64,000 nt of DNA, taken from positions 3,053,001 through 3,117,000 of the forward strand of contig NZ_CP042910.1 of NCBI RefSeq assembly GCF_008298035.1. The letters are read 5' to 3'. Below the pieces are notes generated by a model. The model was not told where the DNA came from. It worked only from the letters and a program-made list of their open reading frames with translations, and made no database searches. A program made the translations under genes and the position numbers. Below, piece by piece: positions 52,405-62,762 of the stretch. This DNA is from Gimesia maris. GTDB lineage: Bacteria > Planctomycetota > Planctomycetia > Planctomycetales > Planctomycetaceae. Each line of letters starts with the position of its first letter. The first letter of the stretch is position 1.

Positions 52405-53318
52405 AGAACAGCGTCTCCTTCTTGGGTCGTTTTCTGACCATCATAGACAGATAGATGTGCCTCTTTTGTCACATCACAGTGGTTACGGCGCGAATCTTGT
52501 TTTGTTCCTTTAGGGACTGCTTAATTCGTCCAAGTTGAAATCATCAACTCGCGCTGGCTTGAATCTCAGAGTGTTGCCTACGACAGCACTCTTACAAAAA
52601 TCTTCCTAGTAATTTCGATTGCGGTTGATACTCCCTGGGAGCATCACCTGAAATCACATCCGAATTGTTTCCTTCGATCATTCAGATATGAATTCTCATT
52701 GCGACTGGTACAATCTATCGGCGTGCTGTAATCGTCGCTTGAATGTCTCAAGTCATTATCAGATAAAAAGGTTACGTCATTTTTTGTCATGATTATATGC
52801 GTCGTAACGGTTGGTTAAACTGGGAGAGATTTGCCTCTGTATCAACCTGCTGAGGGACCAGAAAATGTGTAAGACTGGGTAGAATGTATGTCTCAAGGTG
52901 AGATAGATGGGAGCTTCGCGGCTGTTCCTAATGTGAGGAGCGACCCGTTCCCGGGAGTTAATATTGTTGAAAGGTTTGCACCATTGATCTCTCCGGTCAC
53001 GTGCAATATGTGGCCATAAACTTTCGCCAGACTGTCAGAAAGCCATTTAATTTATACCGATCAGACCTGTTCAAAACGATCACACGATTTCTTTTCAACA
53101 GTCCTGCTGGTTCGACTGCTCTAGAAATGGGAATTGTGCGAAAAACTGGAGATATACCTGATTCACCAGTCATGATGAGTGACTGGTGACCGTTAACTTC
53201 CATCGTGGCTGGTGTGCAGTGCTTTGTGTTGTAGCGATTGAACAGTTCTTGCATTTCCTTCTCAGTCCCTGCATAATAACGTTATTCATCAGGAACTGGG
53301 CCAGACAGGAGAGTACCA
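52405..53318. other. Long intergenic region, mostly unexplained
   Basis: About 910 bp between two divergent genes. A 10-bp perfect inverted repeat (TCACCAGTCA at 53163-53172 with TGACTGGTGA at 53180-53189) is the only clear structure. An 85-codon minus-strand frame at 52997-53254 and a plus-strand frame opposite it lack ribosome binding sites and known motifs. Promoters for both flanking genes must lie here. Confidence 0.45.
53163..53189. repeat. 10-bp inverted repeat
   Basis: TCACCAGTCA (53163-53172) and TGACTGGTGA (53180-53189) form a perfect 10-bp dyad with a 7-bp loop about 130 bp upstream of the TPR gene. No T run follows, so an operator or mRNA hairpin is more likely than a terminator. 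Confidence 0.45.
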
Positions 53319-54671
53319 ATGCGATCACTTCTCATCGTGAGCACAGTTTTTCTGTTTGTGGGATCTCCTGAGCAGGTTCCTGCTCAAAGGCATCGTTCTA
53401 CACACGGGCATCAGCACCACTCCCACCATCATGGAAGGTCTTATCCACGCTATTACGGTAAGACCTGGGCTAATCCAGGCTGGTCTGTCAGTGGATTCTC
53501 CGGGAATACCAGTTTCAACTTTTCATTTCCGGGAAGTTCTTATTATGGCAATCCCTGGGGACCTTACATGTATAACCGGTTTGGTTACTACAGTACGGAT
53601 GCATTCATTGCCGGAAATCCGGTCTTGTTTTCCAATGGATATTCTTTGAACGGTTTCTATCCGATTCTGCCGGGACAGGGATTTTCTCCGCCAGCCGTTT
53701 ATCCTTACAGTAATGTTCCCGGAACTCTGCCTACGCTCCCGAATTCACCACAAGGCAATGGTTTTCCTGCTGCCAGTAATATCCCCCTCAATAATGCACT
53801 CCAGAATGACCTGGAACGCTGGGATGACAAAAATTATCTGCCGGAACCTTCTCGCAAGATACAGAAATACATTGTCCCCTCGACTCGACATGCGCGGGAG
53901 TTGAGTCTGCGGAATCAGGTCAAGGGAGATGAATACTTTAAAAAACTGGATTACCGCCGGGCTTATGAGCGTTACAAACTGGCTGCATCGTTGACGAAAG
54001 ATCTGGCAACGCCGCATTTCCGGAAAGGATTTTCGCTGGTTGCCCTGGGACAGTATGATCGCGCAGCATTCGAGTTTAAACAGGGGCTGGAACTGGATCC
54101 TACCTGGCCTTCGACTGGCGAAAGCCTGAACGAACTGTTCGGTGCAGAGCATGCGATTGCCAGGGATTCAATGGTGCATCAGGTTGCCGAATGGGTAAAG
54201 AAAGACATTCGTGATCCTGAGCGATTGTTTGTGTTTGGCGTGGTCCTGCATTTTAACGGTCAGACTGAAGAGGCACATGACGTAATAGAAACTGCTGCCC
54301 GTCTGGCTGGCCGCGGTGATCATTTTCTGGCGTTCCTGAATCCTCAACCGGTTCCCGTCGATCAGCAGACCGTGAAACAGAAAAGCGGTAATCAGCAAGG
54401 ATATGTGGTAGATCCTGCTAAAACCAGACCGCCGGCGTTCGAATCCAGACAGACGCCAGCCGAACCTGCGAAACCTCTGGGACCAGCTCGTTCGCAGCCA
54501 CTTTCCAAACCTCTGCCTCCCCCTCCCCAGAGAGTCCCCCAAAAACCTGCAGGCAACGATTCAGGATTGCCTCCCCTGCCGCAAAAGGCAGATACACCAG
54601 GTGAGCCGTTGATTCCTCTGCCGGAGCCTGTTAAAAGTCAACAACCACCGTTGTTGATTCCACCAAAATGA
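53319..54671 (+). CDS. Secreted TPR protein with His-rich and Pro-rich regions
   Basis: A 450-residue exported protein. The signal peptide covers residues 1-22. A short His-rich stretch (HGHQHHSHHHG, residues 29-39) could bind metal. A Gly/Tyr/Phe-rich low-complexity region follows to about residue 150. Two or three TPR-like helical pairs occupy about 200-330 (GDEYFKKLDYRRAYERYKLAASL; FRKGFSLVALGQYDRAAFEFKQGLELDP). The last 110 residues are Pro/Gln-rich. The layout suggests a scaffold in the periplasm or at the cell surface; no enzymatic motif was seen. AGGAG lies 7 bp upstream of the ATG. The glycosyltransferase gene follows 38 bp later. Confidence 0.75.
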   Translation: MRSLLIVSTVFLFVGSPEQVPAQRHRSTHGHQHHSHHHGRSYPRYYGKTWANPGWSVSGFSGNTSFNFSFPGSSYYGNPWGPYMYNRFGYYSTDAFIAGNPVLFSNGYSLNGFYPILPGQGFSPPAVYPYSNVPGTLPTLPNSPQGNGFPAASNIPLNNALQNDLERWDDKNYLPEPSRKIQKYIVPSTRHARELSLRNQVKGDEYFKKLDYRRAYERYKLAASLTKDLATPHFRKGFSLVALGQYDRAAFEFKQGLELDPTWPSTGESLNELFGAEHAIARDSMVHQVAEWVKKDIRDPERLFVFGVVLHFNGQTEEAHDVIETAARLAGRGDHFLAFLNPQPVPVDQQTVKQKSGNQQGYVVDPAKTRPPAFESRQTPAEPAKPLGPARSQPLSKPLPPPPQRVPQKPAGNDSGLPPLPQKADTPGEPLIPLPEPVKSQQPPLLIPPK

Positions 54672-54709
54672 GCTGAACCATCCCTGATCGACTGGGCCTG
54701 ATTTTTCCG

Positions 54710-55471
54710 ATGACCGATTCTGCACAACCCCGACTCTTAGTGACATTGTGTACCTACAACGAGCGCGAAAATCTGGAGCTGTTAATTCCAGAAATACACA
54801 AGTACTTGCCTTCTGCTGCCATTCTGGTGATTGATGATAATTCACCAGACGGTACGGGAGAGTATGCCAAAGAGCTGAAAAAGACGGATTCTCGGATTCA
54901 TTCCATCCATCGTTCTGGAAAACTCGGGCTGGGAACTGCCACGATTGCCGGTTTTCAATATGCGATTGAAAATCATTATGACCTGGTACTGAATCTGGAT
55001 GCTGACTTCAGCCATCCACCCCGTTTCATGCCGGATCTGGTTGAGGCGACGAAAACCGCGGATGTGGCTATTGGCTCACGTTATATCCCGGGGGGGAAAA
55101 TTGAGGGTTGGAGCCCCAAACGTTATTTCATGAGTGGTGCCGTCAACTGGTACTCTCGGTTATTATTGAGGCTCAAATCCCGTGACTGCAGTGGCAGTTT
55201 TCGCTGTTATCGGGTTCCCAAGCTGGCGGAAATCGATTTTGCCCTTATACGTGCCAGGGGATATGCGTTCCAGGAAGAAATACTGTACCGCTGCCGCAGA
55301 GTCGGGTGCACGTTTAAGGAAGTTCCCTTCACGTTTGAAGAACGTCGGTTTGGGAGTTCCAAAATCAACCTGCGGGAAGCGTTCTCGGCATTATGGGTGA
55401 TGCTGGTCCTGGGAATTGATAACTGTCTGGGAAAACGCGTTCGTACCCTGCCCTCTGATTCTGGCAGATAA
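54710..55471 (+). CDS. Polyprenol-phosphate mannosyltransferase-like GT2 enzyme
   Basis: A 253-residue family 2 glycosyltransferase of the dolichol-phosphate mannose synthase type without membrane anchors. Motifs in order: TLCTYNERENLELL (nucleotide binding, residues 12-25), VIDDNSPDGTGEYA, LNLDADFSHPP (DxD metal site near residue 97), GSRYIPGG, SGSFRCYR and EVPFTFEERRFGSSKI. It transfers a sugar from GDP- or UDP-sugar to polyprenol phosphate at the inner face of the membrane for later protein or surface glycosylation. The gene is 38 bp downstream of the TPR gene and converges with panB. Confidence 0.92.
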   Translation: MTDSAQPRLLVTLCTYNERENLELLIPEIHKYLPSAAILVIDDNSPDGTGEYAKELKKTDSRIHSIHRSGKLGLGTATIAGFQYAIENHYDLVLNLDADFSHPPRFMPDLVEATKTADVAIGSRYIPGGKIEGWSPKRYFMSGAVNWYSRLLLRLKSRDCSGSFRCYRVPKLAEIDFALIRARGYAFQEEILYRCRRVGCTFKEVPFTFEERRFGSSKINLREAFSALWVMLVLGIDNCLGKRVRTLPSDSGR

Positions 55472-55493
55472 CCTGAGTGAAACTGAAGATAAC

Positions 55494-56309
55494 TCAGGAG
55501 TGGCTGTGAGACGCATCCGGGAACGTGCCTTCTCGTACTTCACTGGCATATGCCTGAACAGCAGTTTTCATGTCTGCTGCAAAATTGGCATATTTCTTCA
55601 GGAAACGCGGGTGAAATTCCGCATTCATTCCCAGCATATCGGGTGTGACCAAAACCTGCCCGTCGCAGCCTGAACCCGATCCGATTCCAATCGTGGGCAC
55701 CGTCACTGTTTCTGTGATTTTTCGGGCGATGGGAGCCGTGATCATTTCCAGTAGAATTCCAAAGGCACCTGCGCGTTCTGCAGCGAGTGCGTCTGCAATC
55801 AGCTGATCTTCATCACGTTGAATTTTTCCCATGCTGCCGATGGCACGGACAGACTGTGGTTTGAGTCCCAGATGTGCCATCACGGGGATATCTGCTGCTG
55901 CAATCGCTTCGATGGTTTTTGCCTGATTGACTCCCCCTTCCAGTTTAACGGCGTCAGCTCCCGTTTCTTTCAGAATGCGTCCGGCATTCTCCAGAGCCTG
56001 AGCCGGGGAAATATGAAATGACATAAAGGGCATGTCCACGATGACCAGAGCTCTCTGGACGGCACGGCAGACCATTTCCCCGTGGTAAATCATTTCATCG
56101 ACTGTCACAGGCAGTGTGGTACTCTTGCCCTGCACGACCATTCCTAAAGTGTCGCCTACCAGCAGGCAGTCCAGACCGGCGTCATCCAGAATTTTTGCAG
56201 ACAGATAATCATAGGCTGTCAGCATGGTGATCTTCTGGTTTTTCTCTTTGGCAGCGAGAAACCGGGGAACAGTAAACTTCTGGGGCCGTGCGGGGGACGC
56301 ATCTGACAC
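55494..56309 (-). CDS. panB: 3-methyl-2-oxobutanoate hydroxymethyltransferase
   Basis: First committed step of pantothenate (coenzyme A) synthesis: transfers a hydroxymethyl group from methylenetetrahydrofolate to 2-oxoisovalerate. The 271-residue product has all PanB blocks: ITMLTAYDYLSAKILDDAG, LLVGDTLGMVVQG, MPFMSFH, AVKLEGG (with the substrate Lys), MAHLGLKPQSV, and IGIGSGSGCDGQVLV with NAEFHPRF at the end. GTG 56309 is chosen because AAGGAGAGTTCC gives a well-placed ribosome binding site; an upstream TTG at 56336 would place that site inside the gene. No other pantothenate gene is adjacent. Confidence 0.96.
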   Translation of the reverse strand: MSDASPARPQKFTVPRFLAAKEKNQKITMLTAYDYLSAKILDDAGLDCLLVGDTLGMVVQGKSTTLPVTVDEMIYHGEMVCRAVQRALVIVDMPFMSFHISPAQALENAGRILKETGADAVKLEGGVNQAKTIEAIAAADIPVMAHLGLKPQSVRAIGSMGKIQRDEDQLIADALAAERAGAFGILLEMITAPIARKITETVTVPTIGIGSGSGCDGQVLVTPDMLGMNAEFHPRFLKKYANFAADMKTAVQAYASEVREGTFPDASHSHS

Positions 56310-56985
56310 GGAACTCTCCTTAAAAACGCTCAGCAAATCGGAATCACACTATGGTGAAGGAAACTCATCAGTTTAGGTAATTGTAGACATCATCATTAGT
56401 TGGAGGGTTCACAATATGAAAACTCAGTCCTCATTCGCAATACTCGGGTCGGGTTTTATTTAAAATCGGAGTCGCCGAAGGATGTGTTGCATTTTGCACT
56501 GTTTTATTTTGCAGCACGTGTGGCGTAATTGACCACCCTGCCGAGGTCTGAATTCGACTCAAATATACTCTGGAAAATGTAATGCTATGTCAATAAAAGG
56601 TTTACGTTTATTTTTACGAATAATATTCTGAATGGTACAGCTTATGCATTAGTACTATAGCAGCGATGGTGGCAAGCGTTGGCCCGCACTTGCTCCATTC
56701 AGCACAGAAAAGGTGCTTCAGTCATTCACATGATTCGAAGCACCTTTTTTTTGTACCTTCAAAACATTTCGCTGTGTTCATTCGAAACGATCATTTTCTG
56801 GTCCGGCTTAAAAACCCTTCCTCCGGGCATCTGGAATTCCTGACCGTACTTCATTAGGATTGTGACTCACGCCAGGTTCGTACGCTGGTTATGTTTCAGG
56901 ATTACAATTCACACGCAACTTCTCTGACAGGAGATCTATTTACGGATTTCTCTCAGGGAGAATGCATATCAGGAGGTCACCTAAC
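56310..56985. other. Divergent intergenic region containing an orphan terminator
   Basis: About 675 bp between divergent panB and the thioredoxin reductase gene. It contains a strong hairpin terminator at 56708-56752 with no gene upstream of it on the plus strand. Short frames are unconvincing. The AT-rich stretch 56560-56650 could hold a promoter for a small transcript. Confidence 0.5.
56708..56752 (+). terminator. Orphan rho-independent terminator
   Basis: A 12-bp perfect stem (AAAAGGTGCTTC at 56708-56719 with GAAGCACCTTTT at 56737-56748, 17-nt loop) runs into eight T residues on the plus strand. On the minus strand it ends in only four T residues. The flanking genes both point away from it, so it most likely ends an unannotated short RNA starting between about 56560 and 56680. 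Confidence 0.8.
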
Positions 56986-58038
56986 GTGCCAGAAAAAGTC
57001 GTCGTGATCGGATCAGGACCCGCTGGTTGGGCAGCTTGCATTTACACATCCAGAGCCAACTTGGAACCGCTCTGCTTCGAAGGAGCAATTTCTGAGGAAA
57101 ATCGACTGCAGGGGACACTGCCCCTGGGGCAGCTGGCTTTGACTACAGAAGTGGAGAACTATCCTGGTTTTCCTGCCGGGAATCTTGAGTCATACCTTGA
57201 TGGATCAATCGATAAATCAAAACGACAGTATATGGCACCGCATCTGGGGCATGGTGTCAGTGGTCCTGAGCTCATGGAACTGATGCGTCAGCAGGCGATA
57301 AATTTTGGTACCAAGGTTGTGACAGACGACGTGGTTGATGTCGATTTATCTGCACATCCTTTCAAAGTGACTCGGGCTAACGGCGAAACTGTCGAAGCGC
57401 TGTCTGTCATCATTGCCACCGGTGCCCGGGCGAATTACCTGGGGCTCGAATCGGAAAACCGTTTTAAGAACATGGGGGTTTCCGCATGTGCCGTCTGTGA
57501 TGGAGCCATGCCCCGTTTCCGGAATCATCCTCTGGTTGTCGTTGGCGGAGGTGACAGTGCCATGGAAGAAGCGAATTACCTGACCAAGTTTGCGTCCAAA
57601 GTTTACATCATCCACCGTCGTGACGAATTCCGCGCCAGCAAAATTATGGCGGAACGGGCGCTTGCCAATGAAAAGATCGAAGTGAAATGGAATTCGGTCG
57701 TCGAAGAAGTTCTGGGCGATGATGAAAAAGGTGTCACCGGAGTCCGGATTCGCAGCACGGTAGATGAAAGTCAGACCGAAGAACTGGAAGCTTCCGGCTA
57801 TTTCGCCGCCATTGGTCACACACCCAATACCAACTTCCTTAAAGGTCAGATTGAAACAAACGACAAAGGTTTCATTGAATGGAAGATTCCCTTCCGTACC
57901 AATACCAATGTCGAAGGTGTGTTCGCCGCCGGGGATGTTGCCGACGATAACTATAAACAGGCCATTACGGCTGCCGGCAGCGGATGTATGGCTGCCCTGG
58001 ATGCAGAACGCTGGCTTGTTGAAAAAGGTTTTGAATAA
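56986..58038 (+). CDS. Thioredoxin reductase-like flavoprotein
   Basis: A 350-residue NADPH-dependent disulfide reductase of the TrxB type. FAD-binding loop [22 protein letters not shown] lies at the start; the redox centre CAVC is at Cys168/Cys171; the NADPH-binding loop is [16 protein letters not shown]; the C-terminal FAD motif is [31 protein letters not shown]. It lacks a clear interface domain change and is slightly longer than E. coli TrxB (321) because of an insert around residues 60-95 ([20 protein letters not shown]). The start is GTG 56986, 8 bp after AGGAGGT; an upstream ATG 56962 would put that site inside the gene. Confidence 0.9.
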   Translation: MPEKVVVIGSGPAGWAACIYTSRANLEPLCFEGAISEENRLQGTLPLGQLALTTEVENYPGFPAGNLESYLDGSIDKSKRQYMAPHLGHGVSGPELMELMRQQAINFGTKVVTDDVVDVDLSAHPFKVTRANGETVEALSVIIATGARANYLGLESENRFKNMGVSACAVCDGAMPRFRNHPLVVVGGGDSAMEEANYLTKFASKVYIIHRRDEFRASKIMAERALANEKIEVKWNSVVEEVLGDDEKGVTGVRIRSTVDESQTEELEASGYFAAIGHTPNTNFLKGQIETNDKGFIEWKIPFRTNTNVEGVFAAGDVADDNYKQAITAAGSGCMAALDAERWLVEKGFE

Positions 58039-58092
58039 GCGACATTCCTGGTTACTAATTGATAGAGTTCCGTCTGAAAGGGCGTATAAAGC

Positions 58093-59232
58093 ATGCTGAC
58101 TCAAGAAGGTTGTCTGGCACGACAGAAACGATTGTGGGAAACGGTTCCCGATCACCTGGAATGGATTCTGATCGCGGATCCCCGTCATGTTCTGTATCTT
58201 TCCAACTTCCTGGTGCAGCCCTGCAGCTTTTCCCGGGGTGAGCGGGCATTGTTACTGCTGGACCGTGAAAAAGGGGTCACTCTGGTTGGTGATAATTTCA
58301 CGCTTCGTTCTTCCGCTGCCGAGTTTTATGTCGATCATGAAGCGATTGAAACCTGGTACGATCACAAGCACTCAGTCGAAAACCGCGATCATGCGCTCTT
58401 TAAAGCCTTGAAATCGGTGGTACCTCAACTCAAAGGTCGCCCCGGTGCCATAGAAGCAGAATGGCTGCCGGTAGGTGCCTTGCAGGAGCTGGAAATCACT
58501 CAGACCGATGCGACTCTGGAACTGGGAAGCGTCCTGCGTCAATTACGTCGTCAGAAACATGACGATGAAATTGCTTTACTCAAGCAATGCATGCAAGCCT
58601 GTGATGCCGGACATGCGTGTGCGCGGGAAGTCGTCGCAGCGGGGAAAAGTGAATTCGACATCTTCCGCAAGGTTCAGGCAGCGGTCCTGCAGGCTGCTGG
58701 TCTGCCGGTCATTATTTATGGCGATTTTCGTGCTTCGACACCTGCTGTACCGAAAGCAGGGGGATTGCCTTCCGGTCATGTTCTGGAGAACGGGGATCTG
58801 TTTGTTCTGGATTACTCCGTGGTGATTCACGGTTATCGCAGTGATTTTACCAATACGATCGCAGTTGGCGAACCGAGTGCTGAACAGGAAAAACTGTTCG
58901 GTCTCTGCCAGGCCGCCATGCAGGGAGGCGAGTCAACACTCAAAGCAGGCGCAAAATGTGCCGAAGTACATGCAGCGACCGCCGCTCCCCTCTGGAATGC
59001 TGGCTACAAAGAAAACTTCCAGCATCATGCCGGTCACGGTCTGGGACTGGGACTTCCCGAAGCACCGATTCTGGTACCGGAAAGCATCGATACCCTGCTT
59101 GCCGGTGATGTCGTCACGCTTGAACCAGGTGTTTATGTGGAAGGGGTCGGCGGGATGCGGATCGAGCATAACTACCTGATCACGGAAGATGGCTTTGAAC
59201 GATTGAGCAATCACGTCATCGCGCTGAAGTAA
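58093..59232 (+). CDS. Xaa-Pro aminopeptidase (M24 family)
   Basis: A 379-residue cytosolic metallopeptidase with a creatinase-like N-terminal domain (residues 1-150) and a pita-bread catalytic domain. Dinuclear metal ligands are visible in order: Asp in FVLDYS, Asp in YRSDFTNT, His in [15 protein letters not shown], Glu in [10 protein letters not shown], and Glu in GMRIEHNYL. It should remove an N-terminal residue before proline, or cleave related dipeptides. The gene lies 54 bp after the thioredoxin reductase on the same strand and 40 bp before the BioF-type gene. Confidence 0.9.
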   Translation: MLTQEGCLARQKRLWETVPDHLEWILIADPRHVLYLSNFLVQPCSFSRGERALLLLDREKGVTLVGDNFTLRSSAAEFYVDHEAIETWYDHKHSVENRDHALFKALKSVVPQLKGRPGAIEAEWLPVGALQELEITQTDATLELGSVLRQLRRQKHDDEIALLKQCMQACDAGHACAREVVAAGKSEFDIFRKVQAAVLQAAGLPVIIYGDFRASTPAVPKAGGLPSGHVLENGDLFVLDYSVVIHGYRSDFTNTIAVGEPSAEQEKLFGLCQAAMQGGESTLKAGAKCAEVHAATAAPLWNAGYKENFQHHAGHGLGLGLPEAPILVPESIDTLLAGDVVTLEPGVYVEGVGGMRIEHNYLITEDGFERLSNHVIALK

Positions 59233-59272
59233 CTGGAATCGGCTTTCAATCTCAAATCAGGTATTCGTGACT

Positions 59273-60463
59273 ATGTCCTCTTCTGAATTTCCGGATTGGA
59301 TAGAAGACGACCTGCAGAAGCTCCGGAAGGAGGGTTTGTTTCGAACTCGACGAACCTTCAGTCCTTTGCCGAACGGACGCTGTCTGCTGGAAGGTCAGAA
59401 ACTGATCAATCTCTCCAGTAATGACTATCTGAATCTGGCTCACGACCCGCGCCTGATTTCTGCAACTGCTTCAGCATTACAGGTCATGGGGGTTGGCGCT
59501 CGCGCCAGTGCCCTGGTAAGCGGTCGCACGGAATGGCATGCTCAACTCGAACAACGACTTGCTGATTTTGAGAGAACGGACGCGGCCATTCTGTTTCCCA
59601 GCGGTTATGCTGCAAATCTGGGAGTCGTGTCTGCCATCGCGGGTGAGGGAGACACAATCTATTGTGATCGTCTGAATCATGCCAGCCTGATCGATGGATG
59701 TCGACTCGCAGGGGCAGCGTTCCGCGTCTATCGTCATGATCGTCTGGAAAAGCTGAAACGGGAACTGGATAAAAAAACGGGTGAGGGAAAAACGATCATT
59801 GTGACGGATTCGATCTTCAGTATGGATGGAATCCGGGCACCTCTGGTTGAGCTTTGCGATCTGGCAGAACAATATCACGCAGCTCTGGTGGTGGATGAAG
59901 CTCACGGGACGGGAGTCTGGGGCGAGACGGGACGCGGACTGGCTGAAGAATTGAATGTGGAATCAAGAGTCACCATTCGCATCGGTACGCTCAGTAAGGG
60001 GCTGGGAGCCATGGGAGGATTTGTGGCTGGCTCAGATTCCCTGATCAACTGGCTCTGGAACCGGGTACGGACACAAATTTATTCGACTGCCCTGCCCCCG
60101 GCAATCTGTGCAGCGGCCTGTGAATCTCTCCTGATTATTAAGGCAGAACCAGAGCGCAAACAGCATCTGCATCAACTATCCGTATTTCTGCGCCAGGAAC
60201 TGGCACATCGATCACTTCTGGCTGACGTTACGTCTAGCGGACCGATCATTCCCGTGATTCTGGAAGATCCTGAACGAACGATGTCGATTGCAGCAGATTT
60301 ACAGGCTGCTGGATTTCTTGTCGGGGCAATCCGACCTCCCACCGTACCTCAGGGGACCTCGCGACTGCGAATTTCGGTGACCAGTGCGCATCAGCGTGAT
60401 GATCTGGAGCGGTTTTTAAAAGCGTTGGATCGTTCCCTCGCCAGATACGGGAAATCGCGATAA
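59273..60463 (+). CDS. BioF-type aminotransferase (8-amino-7-oxononanoate synthase / KBL-like)
   Basis: A 396-residue PLP-dependent alpha-oxoamine synthase. Landmarks: [15 protein letters not shown] (residues 42-56), [49 protein letters not shown], and the PLP-binding lysine in [12 protein letters not shown] (about residue 242). [16 protein letters not shown] at the C-terminus is typical of BioF. It condenses an amino acid with an acyl-CoA or acyl-ACP; pimeloyl for biotin is most likely, but no other bio gene is near and other acyl donors are possible. ATG 59273 was preferred to GTG 59267. Confidence 0.85.
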   Translation: MSSSEFPDWIEDDLQKLRKEGLFRTRRTFSPLPNGRCLLEGQKLINLSSNDYLNLAHDPRLISATASALQVMGVGARASALVSGRTEWHAQLEQRLADFERTDAAILFPSGYAANLGVVSAIAGEGDTIYCDRLNHASLIDGCRLAGAAFRVYRHDRLEKLKRELDKKTGEGKTIIVTDSIFSMDGIRAPLVELCDLAEQYHAALVVDEAHGTGVWGETGRGLAEELNVESRVTIRIGTLSKGLGAMGGFVAGSDSLINWLWNRVRTQIYSTALPPAICAAACESLLIIKAEPERKQHLHQLSVFLRQELAHRSLLADVTSSGPIIPVILEDPERTMSIAADLQAAGFLVGAIRPPTVPQGTSRLRISVTSAHQRDDLERFLKALDRSLARYGKSR

Positions 60464-60555
60464 GGTATGCAGATCATAATGTACTACTATCCAACTGTAA
60501 TGAAACGCGACAGCTGCTGTTCAGGCTGACCTATTCAACGTTTAAAGAACTACGC

Positions 60556-61434
60556 ATGACTTTTCGTGATCAGATTAAAAATGAATACCCGTTTGAATCT
60601 CATTGGTTGAAGATCGACGGTCATCAATATCACTATCTGGATGAAGGCGCAGGACCGGTTTTGCTGATGGTGCACGGCAATCCAACCTGGAGTTTCGCCT
60701 GGCGACGTCTGGTCAAGCAACTCTCTCAAAAGTACCGTGTGATCGCGGTCGACCACATGGGATGTGGGTTGTCTGATAAACCTCAGCAATATTCCTATCA
60801 GCTGGCGACACACATCGAAAACCTGAAAACCCTGATTCAGGAACTGGATCTGCAAAAGATTACGTTATTTGCACATGATTGGGGGGGCGCGATTGGTATG
60901 GGGGCTGCCGTTGATCTGCCGGATCGCTTTCAACAGTTTGTGCTCATGAATACAGCCGCCTTTCGTTCACAGGAGATCCCGCTGCGTATTGCTGTCTGCC
61001 GAATTCCTTTTCTGGGCGCATGGGGAGTGCGAGGTTTGAATCTGTTTTCCGGGGCTGCTGTGAAAATGGCGGTTGAGAAACCCGAGCGGATGTCTGCCGA
61101 AGTCAAAGCCGGTTTTCTGGGGCCTTACGATAACTGGCAGCATCGCGTCGCCGTCCATCAGTTTGTGAAAGATATTCCTTTGAAGTCTTCACACCCCAGT
61201 TATCAGACTCTGCAGCATGTCGAAGAGGGGCTGCAGCAGTTCACCGGGCATCCCATGCTGCTGATCTGGGGTGAAAAGGACTGGTGTTTTACAACCAGTT
61301 TTCTCGATGAGTTTGAACGACGCTTCCCGGCAGCGGAAACCTTGCGAATTCCCGATGCCGGTCATTATGTGTTTGAAGATGCACATGAAGTCATGCTGCC
61401 CCGCATCGAAGCGTTTCTGGAGCAGCATGTCTGA
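60556..61434 (+). CDS. Alpha/beta-hydrolase, OleB/haloalkane-dehalogenase-like
   Basis: A 292-residue cytosolic hydrolase. The nucleophile is Asp, in [10 protein letters not shown] (Asp near residue 106), as in haloalkane dehalogenases, instead of Ser. [15 protein letters not shown] gives the oxyanion His-Gly, [11 protein letters not shown] the following conserved loop, and [10 protein letters not shown] the catalytic His. The combination GCGLSDKP plus HDWGG and [13 protein letters not shown] strongly recalls OleB, the beta-lactone decarboxylase of olefin synthesis, but oleA, oleC and oleD are not in the window. A dehalogenase role is the alternative. The gene converges with the DEAD-box gene, 5 bp apart. 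Confidence 0.75.
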   Translation: MTFRDQIKNEYPFESHWLKIDGHQYHYLDEGAGPVLLMVHGNPTWSFAWRRLVKQLSQKYRVIAVDHMGCGLSDKPQQYSYQLATHIENLKTLIQELDLQKITLFAHDWGGAIGMGAAVDLPDRFQQFVLMNTAAFRSQEIPLRIAVCRIPFLGAWGVRGLNLFSGAAVKMAVEKPERMSAEVKAGFLGPYDNWQHRVAVHQFVKDIPLKSSHPSYQTLQHVEEGLQQFTGHPMLLIWGEKDWCFTTSFLDEFERRFPAAETLRIPDAGHYVFEDAHEVMLPRIEAFLEQHV

Positions 61435-61439
61435 TCAAG

Positions 61440-62696
61440 TTAGAAATCACCGAAGTCAGGGTTGATGAGGTGCTCGGTGCTGCCCAGGTGTGAAACTTTT
61501 TCAATCTTCTTACGGGGTTTTTGAGGTTTATAGGCTTCGAATTCGTCGACGCGAAACTCCTTCACCATATGATTGATCCGGTTTTCGATATTTGTCAGCT
61601 GTTCTCCTTCATCAGGTGCAACAAAAGTAAAAGCAGCCCCTTTCTGATCGGAAGAGAGACGTCCGACACGACCAATGCGGTGCACATAGTCATCACTGAA
61701 TTCCGGGATATCGAAATTGATGATGTGGGAAATACCACTGACATCAATTCCACGCCCCATCACATCGGTGGCAATCAGCAGTCTGATTTTCCCTTCGCGG
61801 AATTTTTTCAGCACACGATCGCGCTTCGGTTGTGGTAAGTCACCATGGATGGCTGCAACTTCTTTGAGCTTTTTAGAGAAAATTCGATCCAGCTTGTCCG
61901 CACCGCGTTTCGTACGTGTAAACACAATCGTCTGCTTCGGTCGTTCCTGAAACAACAGTCGGGACAACAGTTTGATTTTACGGTCAGGGTCGACAGTGAT
62001 GTAGTACTGGTCGATGGCATCGACGCTGACTTTATCTTCAGAGAGGTCGATCATTACCGGGTTCTGCATATAGCGGTTTGCCAGTCGCTCAACCGGAGGA
62101 GGTAATGTTGCAGACAGTAGCAGGGTCTGTCTTTTCTCAGGGCATTTTCGCAGAATTTTTTCAATATCCGGACGAAAGCCGATGTCTAGCATCCGGTCAG
62201 CTTCATCGAGCACGACAAATCCCAGTGTGCCCAGTTGGAGGTTTCCCCGGTTGATGTGGTCGATGACACGTCCGGGAGTTCCTACGGCGATCTGCGCCCC
62301 CTTTTTCAGCTGGTTTTCCTGGGGGCGGACCGGTTTGCCTCCTACCAGTACTGCGATGCTTAACGATTTCGAAGTGCATAGTTTCCGGATTTCAGCGGCT
62401 ACCTGCTCACTCAATTCGCGGGTGGGTGCCAGGATCAGGGCCTGCATTCCGGGGCGCCTGAGATCAAGTTGCTGCAGCACGGGGAGTGAGAATGCGGCCG
62501 TTTTGCCGGTTCCTGTGCGTGCCTGGCCAATACAGTCCTGGCCAGTAACAGCGATGGGAATCAGTTCCGACTGGATCGGGCTGGGGGTTTCGTACCCCGC
62601 TTTACTCAGATCCTTGAGGATTTTTTCATTCAGTCCTAACTGTGAAAAACTGGTATTAACTGGTTTTTTCTTCTTCTTTTTCTTTTTGGGATTCAT
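61440..62696 (-). CDS. DEAD-box RNA helicase (RhlE-like)
   Basis: A 418-residue ATP-dependent RNA helicase. An N-terminal poly-lysine stretch (about eight Lys in a row, residues 4-11) precedes the Q motif (TPSPIQ). Walker A is ARTGTGKTAA, motif Ia PTRELSEQ, motif II DEAD (VLDEADRMLDIGF), motif III SATLPP, motif IV IVFTRTK, motif V ATDVMGRGIDV and motif VI HRIGRVGRL. The C-terminal extension is short, without an RNA-binding domain. Probable roles are ribosome assembly and mRNA decay. The gene lies 66 bp downstream of ftsH on the same strand and may be co-transcribed. Confidence 0.94.
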   Translation of the reverse strand: MNPKKKKKKKKPVNTSFSQLGLNEKILKDLSKAGYETPSPIQSELIPIAVTGQDCIGQARTGTGKTAAFSLPVLQQLDLRRPGMQALILAPTRELSEQVAAEIRKLCTSKSLSIAVLVGGKPVRPQENQLKKGAQIAVGTPGRVIDHINRGNLQLGTLGFVVLDEADRMLDIGFRPDIEKILRKCPEKRQTLLLSATLPPPVERLANRYMQNPVMIDLSEDKVSVDAIDQYYITVDPDRKIKLLSRLLFQERPKQTIVFTRTKRGADKLDRIFSKKLKEVAAIHGDLPQPKRDRVLKKFREGKIRLLIATDVMGRGIDVSGISHIINFDIPEFSDDYVHRIGRVGRLSSDQKGAAFTFVAPDEGEQLTNIENRINHMVKEFRVDEFEAYKPQKPRKKIEKVSHLGSTEHLINPDFGDF

Positions 62697-62762
62697 ATCC
62701 TGTGTTTTCCTGCTGAGGCAGGAGAAAACTCGTTCTGCGCCGAGGCAACCGTGATGGGGTCA

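Noticed and set aside
52997-53254. 85-codon minus-strand frame in the long gap before the TPR gene
   Set aside because: No ribosome binding site, no motif, and an equal frame on the opposite strand.
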